Positions 1-10,582 of a stretch of DNA of 64,000 nucleotides are shown here, piece after piece. Numbering within the stretch: the stretch's first letter is position 1; each line of letters begins with the position of its first letter. This stretch comes from Loripinus fragilis. Lineage: Eukaryota; Mollusca; Bivalvia; Lucinida; Lucinidae. The notes below the pieces were generated by a model that ran no database searches, was not told the DNA's origin, and saw nothing but the letters and a program-made list of their open reading frames with translations. The stretch covers positions 110,466,145-110,530,144 of the forward strand of contig OZ026518.1 in NCBI GenBank assembly GCA_964019695.1, in the 5' to 3' direction. A program made the translations under genes and the position numbers.

Positions 1-112
1 AGTCACCATACCTGATAAAAATGAACATTGTTCATTTGACACAATTAAATAATCAAATTAAGATATTTTATCTTATTATACCTCGCGTGAATTTCCCATA
101 CAAAACTTCCAT

Positions 113-222
113 AGACGAACGACTGATATTTTATAATATCCCCCGCTGCTATAGCGACGGCGAATACTGTCATTCGTTTGCCATAGCAGCGGGTGATATT
201 ATAAAATATCAGTCGTTCGTCT
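113..222. repeat. Perfect-hairpin repeat, 40-bp arms
   Basis: The arms 113-152 and 183-222 start AGACGAACGACTGATATTTT and differ at one base in 40. The loop is 30 bp. Both strands show open frames here only because the arms mirror each other. Confidence 0.85.
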
Positions 223-699
223 GATGCCCAACGCCGATGCGCGTACGGTTCGTTCACGTCAGGAGACGTTCAACAGCAATGGCGGACATGAGGCATGCTT
301 TGGCCACTTTCAACTCCCATTAACTTCGTTGTTCATGGTCAGAAACATAAAGTGTGGGTATTCGTTTTCTTAGTTAGAACGAGCCGAACATGTTGAGACC
401 AAATTTGAGCGGATTTGGCAAAATTTTCTAGTTTGCATCAAAATCGCATACTGTCGAGTTTCTCCATATAAATGATGCTGCTTGGTATAAAGTTTGACGT
501 CATCAGTTTTTAATGACGTAATTTATTTAACCGAACGTCAGTGATCAGTTCGAGCATTCAAATAGTTAAAAACAGAACCAGTTTTGTGAAAAATATATCT
601 TTCATTCATGCATTCCCTTTGGAACTCCCCTCATCATGGTAGGTCTAAGAGAAAACAAACGGTAAAAAGAAAGAATCTAATGTTGTGTTCGGTATAATA

Positions 700-850
700 A
701 AATAAATATTACATTCCCTAAGAGGGTGATAGTCGCAAATATCATCCCTCGAAATATGATTATCAACCTCGGCTGCGCCTCAGTTGATAATCACATTCCT
801 CGGGATGATATTTTCGACTATCACCCTCTCAGGGAATGTAATATTTATAT
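700..850. repeat. Long hairpin repeat, ~70-bp arms
   Basis: The left arm (AATATTACATTCCCT, GAGGGTGATAGTCG, GATTATCAAC) is mirrored by the right arm ending CAGGGAATGTAATATT. The loop is CpG-containing (CTCGGCTGCGCCTCAG). Confidence 0.85.
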
Positions 851-994
851 AATATGGCGTCGCATCTAGGAGTGATATAACGTCATGCCCTTGATTTACG
901 CCAAAATTTTGTTTCCGCTCAATAGACGAGAACAAATTTACAGAATTTCACCAAATTTATATATGCATTCATATTGTCAAGATCTAATATAAAC

Positions 995-1130
995 AAAACA
1001 AAACATATGTTGTGGGTACTCAAAAGAACAGCCTCAATGAGACCTTATACATGTTAAAAGTGATGAGTAAGAAAAATTTTACGATTTAACACTAAAATGT
1101 TGCTTATCTGGACCTATGCCCTTATCTAGG
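995..1130. repeat. Family A hairpin repeat, degenerate
   Basis: Family A is about 150-180 bp with a central self-complementary stem: ACTCAAAAGAACCGTCTC facing GAGACGGTTCTTTTGAG, flanked by ACATATGTT. Outer arms are GATAAG/CTTATC with TGTAAAATTGTG-like sequence. This copy has lost the second stem half. Confidence 0.7.
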
Positions 1131-1640
1131 GTGTATTACTTTGTAGAGAAAAAAATAAACCAAGTTTTAATATTTAATGAGTTTATTCCCTGAAGACTTT
1201 GTATTACAATCTAACTCCAATAAACCGTATGCTGGATATTGTTGTGCACTACACTCCGTCCAAATTTCTATCAATTTCGCTGATAAGGTGGAAAGCATTG
1301 TGGATTTTGATCAGCTGGCTTACGAGAAGCTAGGTGATTTGGATCTACACTGTTTTCAAAACAGGTTAGATGCATTTCGTATATTTGGGTTACAGTTTTA
1401 AGTTTAAATCATAAACTGAAGTATGCATTACAAGTGTTTCGTTTAGATGATACCGAAAAGTTTATACAAAATATACTTTAGTTTTCTGTCTACCATATAG
1501 ACCAGTGCATGAGATTTCGATACTTATTGCATCAGTGAACAATGAAGGCTCAGGCAAGTCCGAGCATACAGCACATAATGACATACACAGTCGTTATGCA
1601 CAGACTCACCAGAGCTTTTACTGCTCATATACACAAATAA

Positions 1641-2418
1641 TAGTGTTGTTCGATTATTCATAATCGATCATTGAAAATAATCGGTCAGGAGGTTTCGATT
1701 GATGATCGATTATAATCGAAAATTATCAATTGAAAGGAAAACACAGGTTCCATCCCATAGAACGTCTATCCTTGTACTGCTTGAAACATATCTTTATAAA
1801 ATTGTAAGCGTCAGTGTCATACTATTTTATGTACAGTATCAAAAACCACAACTGGTCCTGACACCAGACTCAAATTAACAGCCATTGGCATTTTAAACCC
1901 TTTATACACTTATGGATTTTTCCTTCTGGTATGAAACAATAAACTTGAGGTCCATTGTATACATCAAGGGGTCACAGATTATCATTCCCAAATAAAATAT
2001 TTCTTTCTCTGAAGATATTTTATGTCCTTGATAGCAAACAGTGTATACCCTGATGAAATGCTGCATTTTGTTGAATTCATCAGAGTTTTCACTCTTTGTT
2101 AAAGTATGCTGTAAGGAGTCATTAGCTTACAATGGGTTAAGATTGCACTAAAGACTTCTTATTTGTGATTTTAAAGGGGATAGAAATAGAAGCACCAGGC
2201 TACAGCTTATTACTTTATCCCTCACATTCTATAAACCTTTGAATTTATGGGTTATATTTTCTTGTAGCAAAGTTGCAAATTTAAAATAGTAGCCTACAAG
2301 AGGGTCAGGTGTGAATCTTTTCGATTATAATTGATTATTACCAAACACAATCGATTAGTAGAATCGAAAGAAATTTTCGATTGATGATCGATTATAATCG
2401 ATCATCAATACAACACTA
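1641..2418. mobile_element. Non-autonomous hAT-type element, 778 bp
   Basis: The left end starts TAGTGTTG and the right end finishes CAACACTA, fitting the hAT TIR pattern YAGNGNTG. A perfect 8-bp duplication ACAAATAA flanks it (1633-1640 and 2419-2426), as expected for hAT. Subterminal regions on both sides carry repeated ATCGATTATAATCGAT-like palindromes. The interior includes a family H repeat (about 1897-2110). There is no transposase frame. It is inserted in a family I repeat. Confidence 0.88.
1897..2130. mobile_element. Family H MITE, inside the hAT-type element
   Basis: TTTATACACTTATGGATTTT, GGTCCATTGTATACAT and GGGGTCACAG match 18430. The core is ACCCTGATGAAATGCTGCAT. Confidence 0.7.
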
Positions 2419-2549
2419 ACAAATAATACACAAAATTTAGACCTCTAGCTTTGCTGAAGACATAGTATTGAGCATTTATTATATTAGAGGCATTGGGGTA
2501 TATGGGATAAGAACCAAGCTCCTGTATGCTGGCCGATTAATGTATTTGT

Positions 2550-2755
2550 TGGTTTCATTTGATTCTTTACGTCCCATCAACAATCTTTCAGTTAAATAGG
2601 GACACGTCTTCCTGGGTTGAACCAGTATTAAGCTAGGATAAATGTGTCTTGCTTAAGGACCACAACGCAGTGACGCCGGTGAGGCTCAAACCCCCGACCC
2701 TTGGTTTGAGTCAAGCACTCTACCACTGTCCACTGAGCCACTGCACTCCCTCCCC
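2550..2755 (-). mobile_element. tRNA-derived SINE, family S1
   Basis: Read on the minus strand it starts GGAGTGCAGTGGCTCAGTGG. The B-box region is degenerate. The body has GTTCAACCCAGGAAGAC and GATTGTTGATGGGACGTAAA. Confidence 0.85.
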
Positions 2756-2768
2756 ATATATGTATATC

Positions 2769-2946
2769 CATAGATCCAGATAAGGAAATTTTATGAGTGT
2801 AAAACTGTGATTATTTCCTTACCTTTGTTTTGGGTGCTCTAAAGAACTATCTCATCGAGACGGTTCTTTGAGTACCCACAACATATGTTTTGTATGAGAA
2901 ATAGAGAAAATAGTTTTCCAATATGCACTCTAATCTGGTGGCCTGT
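2769..2946. repeat. Family A hairpin repeat
   Basis: Stem at about 2838-2880 (GTGCTCTAAAGAAC...GGTTCTTTGAGTAC). The outer ends are ATCCAGATAAGG and CTCTAATCTGG. Confidence 0.85.
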
Positions 2947-3642
2947 ATGCCTAATATTGACTCCCAGCTAGCTCACACATGGTCAGAAGGGTGCATACAG
3001 ATTTGCCCAAGTTGATATGTCATGGCTTTATCCAGCAATATTGGGAAAAGGTCCCTGGCTAAAATTGGGGAAAAGTTATCGGCTTAATGTCAAAATTAGG
3101 AAAAGTTATCTACATAAAACATAATAATGAGAGCAAAATTTATCCTTAAAATCAAGTTATTTTAGATTGTTTTATGCCAAGCACAAGTGTTTAATTTATA
3201 ACATTCTGATATGGGTCTTTGATTCTCATAAGCTGTAGTTGTCTTTAAAAAAATCTTAAATGGAAAAAAATATAGACATGCAATTGGAAAATTTGCCTCT
3301 TATTTTTTTTTCTTCGTTGGTTTCCATTTTGATTTGTAATAGGATTCATAATGGTACAACTCAATTAAAAATGCTTAATTATTTTGCATTTAAGCTTGAA
3401 TAGTCTTGTTTCTGTCAGCTGCCAGCTTCACTTGGTATTAAAAGGGTTTGTTTTACTTTTGCTTAACTTTTTTAAAAAGAGGAAACACTACAATTTTGTC
3501 ATTTCTAATCCCAATTTTCATTAAAAACCATGACATGTAAATGGTTTTTGGTATTCATTGCTTTTTCATGATATGGGCATAAAAATTGCTATTGCATCAC
3601 AATTTCATAATATTGCACAGGAAACTGGTTTCAAGACCATAT

Positions 3643-3881
3643 GGGCCGCAACGCGAGAAAACCTGTCTTCGGAGGTTTGCGAAAATCACTGGCGCAGACC
3701 AGCCTGCGCATCCGCACAGTCTGATCAGCGCCTTTGTTATTCGTGTTTTGGAAAGTAACATATGTAAACTTGCTACAGGTGAAATTTTAATATTCTAGCT
3801 AGTCTCTGTAGATGAGGAGACTGGTTTGAAACTTGCTTTGCCAGAAACCCCGAAGAGACAGGTTTTCTCGCGACGGGGCCC
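3643..3881. mobile_element. Family B MITE, full length, ends 35 bp before exon 1
   Basis: Family B is about 240 bp, with ends of GGGCC-N-CG-type, GAGAAAACCTGTCTTCGG and its complement CCGAAGACAGGTTTTCTCG. The flanks read TA on both sides, consistent with a TA target. The core is GCGCAGACCAGCCTGCGCAT and CAGTCTGATCAGCGCC. The internal arms here include CTAGCTAGTCTCTGTAG. Confidence 0.88.
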
Positions 3882-3916
3882 ATATGAGAGTCAAATGCTA
3901 TGTATTCTATTTACAG

Positions 3917-4089
3917 ATGAGTTGTGTATTGTGGAGCTCCTACAGATGTCAGACTTTGGCACCGGTGCTATACGATTAGCCTCCTTTAAAGTTAATGCCA
4001 GGGATTTTCTGTACCCCTACCCCTCCCTCTGTCCATCTTACGTCTCTGGAAGCAGAGAAATGCTCTTTACAAGAACCATAGCATTCCCT
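3917..4089 (+). CDS. Exon 1 (first exon recognised; internal or 5' partial)
   Basis: The exon lies between a TTTACAG acceptor and a GTAAGTATAG donor. It is 173 bp, needs one carried-in base and ends in phase 0. It encodes about 58 residues beginning ELCIVELLQMSDFGTG and ending LFTRTIAFP, with a Tyr/Pro/Cys-rich middle (LYPYPSLCPSYVSGS). Starting translation at its own ATG (3917) puts the exon in another frame that soon stops at TAG, so that ATG is not the initiator. The upstream part of the open frame (from 3826) lies in a family B MITE ending about 35 bp before the acceptor and is not coding. The composition looks like a folded segment, unlike the later exons, but I cannot assign a domain. 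Confidence 0.65.
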
Positions 4090-4163
4090 GTAAGTATAGC
4101 AGAATATGTGTCACAAGCAATTGCAAGCACCTGATTTCCTAGCTCAATATAAAACAAAAATTT

Positions 4164-4318
4164 TCAGGGTAAAATTGTGAATATTTTATAACATATGTTT
4201 TGGATGCTCAAAAGAACCGTCTCATTGAGACGGTTCTCTTGAGTACCCACAACCTATGTTTTGTTAGAGAAGTAAGAAAATTCATTTTTGATTACACACT
4301 CTTATCTAGGGGCCTGTC
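4164..4318. repeat. Family A hairpin repeat
   Basis: Strong stem GCTCAAAAGAACCGTCTC/GAGACGGTTCTCTTGAG at 4208-4245. It lies just downstream of exon 1. Confidence 0.87.
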
Positions 4319-4400
4319 AGATTTACAACAAATGCAAAATCTTGGGATATATGGAATAAACCAAAAAAAGGTGTACAGCTGAGAAATGAACATAATATTT

Positions 4401-4643
4401 AACCCATATAAGCCTAGCGTCATTTTTGTGGGACATAGGCAAACAGGCTGTCAGTGCAGACCCAGATCAGACGCAGCATAATGCGGCATCCACAGCATCT
4501 GATCAGGGTCTTCACTGTTTGCTTACAGAATGTTCTATTAAAATTTGAATTAAAAGGAAAAATACCACCCAACAATCCTTAAAATGGAAATGGACTGGTC
4601 CAATTGATAACAATGGGAAATTCCACTTGGCATAAATGGGTTA
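4401..4643. mobile_element. Family F MITE
   Basis: The family is about 235 bp, with ends AACCCATTTAAGCC-like and GGCATAAATGGGTT. The core is GCAGACCCAGATCAGACGCA and CATCTGATCAGGGTCT. AAAATGGAAATGGACTGGTC lies near the right end. Confidence 0.83.
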
Positions 4644-4720
4644 AACCTGTGCATTTTTGCAACAGGTTTCATATTATGTCATATCCTGGGGTTTAAACAG
4701 CAAAATAGAACAGCATATAT

Positions 4721-4960
4721 GGGCCTTGCCGCAAGAAACCCGGTCTTCGGGGTTTCCTACAAATCAAGTTTCAAACCAGTCTCCTAAGCTACAGAGACTA
4801 GCTAGAAACTTGAAATTTTACCTGTGGCATGTTGACATATGATACTTTCCAAAAAGCGAATAACTAAGGCCTTGATCAGACTGCGTGGATGCGCAGGCTG
4901 GTCTGCGTCTGTGTTGTTCGCAAACCCCTGAAGACAGGTTTTCTCACGTCGAGGCCCATA
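4721..4960. mobile_element. Family B MITE, reverse orientation
   Basis: Both ends are present (GGGCCTTGCCGCAAGAAACC and GAGGCCC). The core CTGATCAGACTGC is read in the opposite direction to 3643. Confidence 0.85.
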
Positions 4961-5234
4961 TATTCAATATTGTACATTATTTTCCATAGAAATACTGTTG
5001 TATCATTCTTCAATGTATTGATAAAGTGCATCTGACCGGTATTCCAGTGTTCTTTAATATAGAAGGTTTAACTTTCACACATTACAGGTACCAGGGGTAA
5101 GGCAATTTTGAATGTTGTATTTATGTTGCAGAAAATTTGTAATGTTGGCGGAAAAAACAGCACACAGTCGCAGTGCTAGAAATCTTGGATGTGGGACATT
5201 GTTAGGTTGGCAAGCTGGGAAAGCAATTGTTTTC

Positions 5235-5557
5235 CTCCGAGCCGCGTAGCGCAGTCGGTAACATGTCTGGCAACAGATATGAGTCTGACTGCAGGTCCAG
5301 GGGTCCCGAGTTTGATCCCGGCCCGGTCCCATACTTTCGTGAAGATTGATCATGAAATAATTTCTACTGTCATTCTCCTCCCTTCGGCTGAATCATTCAA
5401 GAAGGGTTGTTGTCAGTTAAAAGTGAAAGTATGTACATGAATTACTGGTTAATGGCTTGTTCAAGCCTGCCCAGGAAAAAAGTGTGGTTAGGTGAACTGA
5501 CCGTCCCGCCATGACCATAGCTGATGACTTGGGACATAAAGCAACAAACCAAACAAA
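5235..5557 (+). mobile_element. tRNA-derived SINE, family S2, full length
   Basis: The tRNA-like head has an A box (GTAGCGCAGTCGGTAA) and a B box (GAGTTTGATCCCG). The body (CCCATACTTTCGTGAAGATT, AAGAAGGGTTGTTG, GCCCAGGAAAAAAGTGTGG) leads to an ACAAACCAAACAAACAA tail. An 11-bp target duplication CAATTGTTTTC flanks it (5224-5234, 5558-5568). Confidence 0.9.
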
Positions 5558-5846
5558 CAATTGTTTTCTAGATTTGCAATGAAGTCTTTAGGGTAATGAG
5601 AAAATTTAGGGTAGGTCAGTAAACAAGAAAGAAACACCCATCTTGTTGTTTTGGTCTAAGTTCTTGTTAAATTTATATATTGTGTGACATTAAAAGTACT
5701 ATCTCTGTGAGACAGTTCTTTTATGTACCCCCCAACATATATTTATGTAGGAGTTAATGAAAAGTATCCGTTTTATGTTAAATTGTATTTCACAAACCAA
5801 ATTCTTTTAGCTCAAACAACTGATAAGTTATAGTGAAAACTCTGGC

Positions 5847-6087
5847 TCGAGGTTATAAAACCTTTTTCATACTCAACTGAGCATGAAATTTATCCTGCTC
5901 ATAAATGTTAAAATGTCAACATATGTTGGAATTTTAACATAATTAGCAGGAATTTATACATCATCTTACTTCGTGTTAAAAAGCAAGAAAATGTTTTATT
6001 TTTCAGTATTTTAGTTTTATGAGCAGTTGAAATTCCATGATCAGTTGAATTGAGCATGAAAAAAGTTTTATAACCTTGGGGCCTCAG
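5847..6087. mobile_element. Family J repeat
   Basis: Outer ends CGAGGTTATAAAACCTTTTT and AAAGTTTTATAACCTTGGGG, with CTCAACTGAGCATGAAAT inside. A central hairpin ATGTCAACATATGTTGGAAT is present. Confidence 0.78.
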
Positions 6088-6194
6088 GTCCCAGGAACTT
6101 TGAATTCTTGAGTCTTACTGTGTATTGTATTTATAGGTACGAGGAGATAGAAATATTTTATTTTTTGCCTTACAATGCTATTTTGCAATTTTAG

Positions 6195-6293
6195 GGAATA
6201 TCACCCAAGCTGGAGTTTAGGACGACATCTGTCATTAAAGAATCTCGCTCAATCGAACAAGATGCACTAGAAGATGCCTTATTAGAAGAAAGG
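6195..6293 (+). CDS. Exon 2
   Basis: This 99-bp exon is phase 0 at both ends, after a TTTTAG acceptor and before AGG|GTAATT. It encodes 33 residues: GISPKLEFRTTSVIKESRS followed by an acidic stretch (EQDALEDALLEER) that could form a short helix. It is open throughout and joins exons 1 and 3 without a frame change. The preceding intron holds family B, A, F and J repeats and a tRNA-derived SINE. Confidence 0.7.
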
Positions 6294-6340
6294 GTAATTT
6301 ATTAAATGAGCCTCCTTGACACAACCATAGGGCCAGTTGA

Positions 6341-6514
6341 GCAAAAAAATAGACTAAAATTGCGATTATTTTCTAATCCATCAGTTTAAACACATGTTTA
6401 TGGTGCTCAAAAGAACCATCTCATCGAGACGGTTCTTTTGAGTACCCACAACATATGTTTTGATTGAGAAATAAGAAAAAAATATTTTCAGTTACGCACC
6501 CTTATCTGGGGGCC
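6341..6514. repeat. Family A hairpin repeat
   Basis: Stem at 6396-6443, arms ending TTATCTGG. It follows exon 2 by about 50 bp. Confidence 0.87.
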
Positions 6515-6629
6515 AGACAACCAACAAAATAGCAGTTCAGATCAGCTGAGAATTCAATCCAGTCTGTTCATTATCTCCGCTGTGCTACAAGTGAACACAT
6601 TAATCTTCCTTAAATCTTTGTTTGCATAC

Positions 6630-6800
6630 TTTTTTTATCATCTGATTTTTTCAAAAATAACTAAACTATTTTTTTTCAAAAAAAATTAAATACTATCAGA
6701 GTGTCAAACAGTTTGGGACCCAGATCATGTCCGACAATTTCTCGGGTCTAATCTGGGTCCAAACTGTTTGCAATGGTTATAGTTTCAGCAGACAACAGAA
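6630..6800. mobile_element. Family K repeat
   Basis: CAAACAGTTTGGGACCCAGA faces TCTGGGTCCAAACTGTTTGC around GACAATTTCTCGGGTC. The outer TTAACTCTTTGC end is not visible here. Confidence 0.72.
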
Positions 6801-6959
6801 GTTGTCATCACTTGCAATGCTAGATTCTATTTATCATAGGAAATTCCTCATATTTAAAAATCACATTTTTGGCGTGAATAGTCAATATTTTGCCATCTTT
6901 TACACAACATTATAATGGACATCATTACATAACGTTACTAAATCTTTAAAACCAAATCA

Positions 6960-7853
6960 TTGTGAAATTTATATTTTCAGACTCTCTTTTGGTATTAAAA
7001 CCTTTAGATCATACATCTTCAAAAATCCCCAAATTCAAAAACTACCTGAAAAAACATTATGATTTAGCCGAATGTAATGAAATAGTTTACTGTTGAATCC
7101 CTAGCCACATAGGCATTGCTGGCAATGAAAATGTGGACCAAAAAGCAAAAGATTCACTTAATTTACACCCAACAAACTTTCCATTACATAAATCAAATTT
7201 TAAACCTTTTACCAATAGATTCATTGTAATAAAGTGGCAAATATTATGGAATAACAGTGTTGGTAATATACTCTTTAGGGTAAACTGGAGATTGGACAAT
7301 CTCAACCAGTAATACGAAATGTCAGACAAGAAAAAGTTGCGCTTGCTTGTCTGCTTATTGGTCACACAAGGATCACACACTCATACCTATTAAAACGAGA
7401 ACAGCCATATTGCTTTGGGTGTAAAGCACCTTTTACAGTACGCCATATTCTACTTGAATGTGGTGATTTTCTCACATAAGAAACAAATATTTTCCTGTAG
7501 ATACAATCAAACAATTGTTTAATGATGTACCTATTGATAATGTATTCTTACTCTTAAAAGAAATCAATCTTAACAAATTGTAACAACATTCCAATGAACT
7601 ATTTATTTTTTAACTTGCTTTTTAGCATACCATTTTCACCTTTCCAGGAGAGAACATGTATGGTCATCTGATTGGCAGTTGTAATTGTCAGATATTGTAC
7701 ATGATTTTTCCTGTGACTAATCTGTAAGTAAATGTTTATCATAACTGTTCTTTTTAATTAATTTTGTTAAAGTTTTAGATTACATGTCTTGGTATATCTT
7801 AACCTTGATGACGCATATGACCCTAAAGGGTTAATGCGTCTTTAAACTTTAAG

Positions 7854-7929
<76 letters not shown>

Positions 7930-7963
7930 TATCATCATAATCATCATCATCATCATCATCATT
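6960..7963 (+). mobile_element. Decayed LINE 3' end with RNase H-like part, ending in (ATC)n
   Basis: Conceptual reading with stops and shifts gives an RNase H-type segment (IPSHIGIAGNENVDQKAKDS at about 7097). A Cys/His end follows at about 7400-7465 (CFGCKAP, TVRHILLECGDF), as in LINE ORF2 C-termini. The 3' untranslated part runs directly into the microsatellite at 7854. It is inserted in the intron between exons 2 and 3, in gene sense. Confidence 0.7.
7854..7963 (+). repeat. (ATC)n microsatellite, ~110 bp, LINE tail
   Basis: TCATCATCAT runs almost perfectly with two interruptions (ATT, ATAATC). It starts exactly at the end of the LINE fragment after CTTTAAACTTTAAG, so it is the retrotransposon tail. 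Confidence 0.9.
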
Positions 7964-8044
7964 AAACCACTAGTGGTTTATCAATTTAATTGCATGGAGT
8001 TATATCATATCCAGACGGGATGTCATGTGATAAATGAGCAGTGA

Positions 8045-8266
8045 CATGAGATTTCCAACAGTGTGGCATTTTGACAAGTGTAGACTCATACGAGCCTGTG
8101 CAGCCTCCTTTTAAGTTTAGAAACTCCAAATGATGTTCAGTCAGTAGCTTAAAACTCCTAGAATATTAAAGCCACTAGCAAAGGCTCTGATCAGACTGCG
8201 CATATGTGCAGACTGGTCTGAGCCTTTGCCGGTCGCACATACCACATTGATGGAAATTGATGTCAT
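8045..8266. mobile_element. Family C MITE
   Basis: Family C is about 225 bp, with ends CATGAGATTTCCAACA and its complement. A GATCAGACTGCGCATATGTG core lies beside one end and AAACTCCAAATGATGTT in the middle. This copy's right end is slightly mutated. Confidence 0.82.
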
Positions 8267-8557
8267 GGCTCAAATGTAATTTCATTACTGATTTTAATAT
8301 GAGTTCATCAAATGAAAGCAAAAGTGTGCATCTTGATTAGCTGGCTTCTTGATCTACAGTGACACTGTTTTCAAAACGGTATATTTTGTAAAAACTTTGC
8401 ATCCAATGTGTTTTCCGGTCTAATATTGTATTCACACAAAATAACAAGTATGAAAAATGTAGAAAATAAAATTTAAAAATATTCAATGATGATCATTGCA
8501 TTATGAAACGTGGTACTGAAAATAAGCCAATCAAGATATGTGCTTTGTTCATTACAG

Positions 8558-8655
8558 ATTACTAGAAGATCTAGGTCAAGGTCACGCTCACGCTCCAGAG
8601 CAAGGAGTCGCTCATTGTCAAGAAATCGCTCTCTCTCCAGAACTAGAACTCCGAG
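8558..8655 (+). CDS. Exon 3, arginine/serine (RS) repeat
   Basis: The exon follows ATTACAG and ends at CCGAG|GTATTT. It is 98 bp, enters in phase 0 and leaves two bases. It encodes ITRR and then a long run of Ser-Arg dipeptides (SRSRSRSRSRARSRS, then SLSRNRSLSRTRTP). In other genes RS repeats are substrates for SR-protein kinases and drive nuclear-speckle interactions; whether that applies here is inference. The opposite strand is also open here because Ser/Arg codons read as Leu/Glu/Arg in reverse; that is a shadow. Confidence 0.7.
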
Positions 8656-8874
8656 GTATTTTAAATGGTTTTGTATTTCTAGAGCCACAATGGCCATCAC
8701 AAATGACCATTTTTGTGATTTTTTTGCCACAAATACTCAAATAAACATTTGACAAATAGAGGATCTTACATGTATTATTGAATTTATTAAACAGGTTGAG
8801 GAAAAGTGATAAAATGTAAGGCTTAGCGATTTTGGTCTGTAGATGTCTGCACATGAGATTTTGGTACTGTCGGT

Positions 8875-9082
8875 ACAGTAAAACCTGTGTAAAACAGACA
8901 CTCAAAAATAGACAAACCAAAATTCTAAATGACAAATGGTAGCTTAATATAGGCCAAAAGTATTGCAGAATGCTCCCCTTGGAGCAATCTGCAATACTTA
9001 CGACCTGCATTAAGAGAATATTTGGTCTTGAAAAACAGTTTTCGGTCTTTTTGAGAGTGGCTTTTTACACAGATTTTACTGC
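8875..9082. mobile_element. Family D MITE
   Basis: Family D is about 205 bp, flanked by TA, with ends CAGTAAAACCTGT/ACAGGTTTTACTG. A central hairpin GTATTGCAGAATGCTCC/GGAGCATTCTGCAATAC is present. The short TIR and TA target suggest a Tc1/mariner-dependent MITE (inference). Confidence 0.85.
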
Positions 9083-9664
9083 ATAAAATAAACCTTATAT
9101 GTAAAAAAGCCTTCAATAAATGACCATACTGATGTATTCAGTGGGACTAGAGGTCTTGTTTTTGGTCAGAGTCTTTATCTACATACATATTTTGTGTAAG
9201 GGAGCAAAGAAGGGTCTGGTGAGACTGTGCATTTTGACAGAATGGCCAAGACCTTCGAAGCTTGAAAATGTGATAAGTACCAAAATCTCATGTGCTGGCT
9301 CATATGGTCTGAAGCTGGTTTCTAATTTTTTATACCATCAATAAAAGACAATAATATCATATACTAATTATCAGTAATTAAGGGTTATGGTTTGGATATC
9401 AAGTTCTTATTTAAGCACTTGTGGCGAAAAATCTTGGTGATTTGGGACAACCATAGTTGTTTTAATGCTTACTGCAGTGGCTTGTCTGGCCAGTGGGTGA
9501 CTGAATAAATTTTGTAACTGTTGGTTGGGCGTTGACTTGAGAAAACCTGTCTTCAGTGTATCCAACACAGTGTGACTCAGACCAGTCTCCTCAGCTGCGG
9601 AGACCAGCTAAAATACCCAAGTTTTGTGTGTAGCAAGTGGAGTACAGGTTTAGATAAACAAACA

Positions 9665-9830
9665 TTTTCAGCATAAAAATGTAAATATTTTCTTACCCAT
9701 CAATTTAAACATGTGTTTTGGGTACACAAAAGAACCATCTCATTGATACAGTTCTTTTGAGTACCCACAACATATGTTTTGGTTGAGAAATAAGAAAATT
9801 AAATTTTGTTACACACTCTTAACTAAAGTC
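9665..9830. repeat. Family A hairpin repeat
   Basis: Stem GTACACAAAAGAACCATC/GATACAGTTCTTTTGAG at 9721-9765, with mismatches. Confidence 0.83.
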
Positions 9831-9847
9831 CTGAGTGGAGTCACATT

Positions 9848-9955
9848 ACTTACCAGAATGCGAATATCAAAGGTGCTGATCAGACTGTGCTGCTGCGCAG
9901 GCTGGTCTACACCTTTGTTGTTCGCAACAACAAGGTTTTCTCGCATCTAGGCCCA
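9848..9955. mobile_element. Family B MITE, right half
   Basis: Only the core-to-end half remains (GCTGATCAGACTGTGC, GCGCAGGCTGGTCTAC, GGTTTTCTCGC). A deleted relative precedes it at 9538-9640. Confidence 0.75.
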
Positions 9956-10582
9956 GTTGTTGTAGCTTTACCTGCCACCTGTCAAGACCTGCTCTCGCTG
10001 GTCGAGAATAGAGCCCTTTGTTAACTTGTAAATCTTAATTAAATAGAGCTAACAATTAAGGAATGAAATTCATGTCTTGGGTGTGCCTGAAAGTATAAGG
10101 ACCATAGGTTCATTTCAAAGTATGGGACATCATTTTGTGTCCTGTTAACTTTTAAGTAGCACATGGTCTTCATAAACTTTTGAATCGCGGGAAAACAAAT
10201 TTCATCTCTTATACTTACCCTTGATTTTGCATGGTCAATTGGGTTCATTCATTTACATAATTTGAAGAAAAACTTTTACAATAAGTAGTGGAGAAATCAT
10301 GTTAGCAGATACATTTTTGGATAATATTGAACAACAGCCTCTATAGTATGAGGTAAATGGCAGTGATTCATTTACATGTTTGGGCTTATGGGTCCTGGGA
10401 CTCTCTGTTTCCCATATCAATGGGTCCAACTGCAAACTTATGAGTCCAGAACACTATTTTTCATGACAAGTCTGCAATACCATTGCATCCTGGGACTCAC
10501 TGAAATAAAACCTTTGCATCCCAGAGAAAAAATGAGTAAAAGATGCAGGATGCACAGGTAAAAAAATCACTGAAATGGAACA

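Larger units (their letters stand above)
1..3642. other. 5' flank: repeats, no exon found
   Basis: It holds two hairpins, the hAT-type element with a nested H copy, a SINE S1 and two A repeats. The 74-codon frame at 1177-1401 contains TTTGATCAGCTGG...GGATCTACACTG, a repeat core, so it is not accepted. If the gene's first exon is in the window it lies here unrecognised. Confidence 0.5.

Noticed and set aside
21..257. Overlapping open frames on both strands (67 and 70 codons)
   Set aside because: They are mirror readings of the hairpin arms 113-152/183-222; not genes.
1177..1401. 74-codon ORF as an upstream exon
   Set aside because: It ends in a dispersed CTGATC...GGATCTACACTG repeat core and lacks a fitting donor; no link to exon 1 was found.
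3826..4134. 102-codon single-exon ORF
   Set aside because: Its first part lies in a family B MITE and its last part passes a strong GTAAGT donor; only 3917-4089 is kept.
5239..5320. tRNA gene
   Set aside because: The box A/B sequence belongs to SINE S2 with a long body, tail and target duplication; no tRNA cloverleaf was seen. The same applies to 14705, 15813, 47011 and 49450.
8473..8730. Antisense frame rich in Leu/Glu/Arg opposite exon 3
   Set aside because: Reverse reading of Ser/Arg codons; the + strand frame has splice sites and phase continuity.
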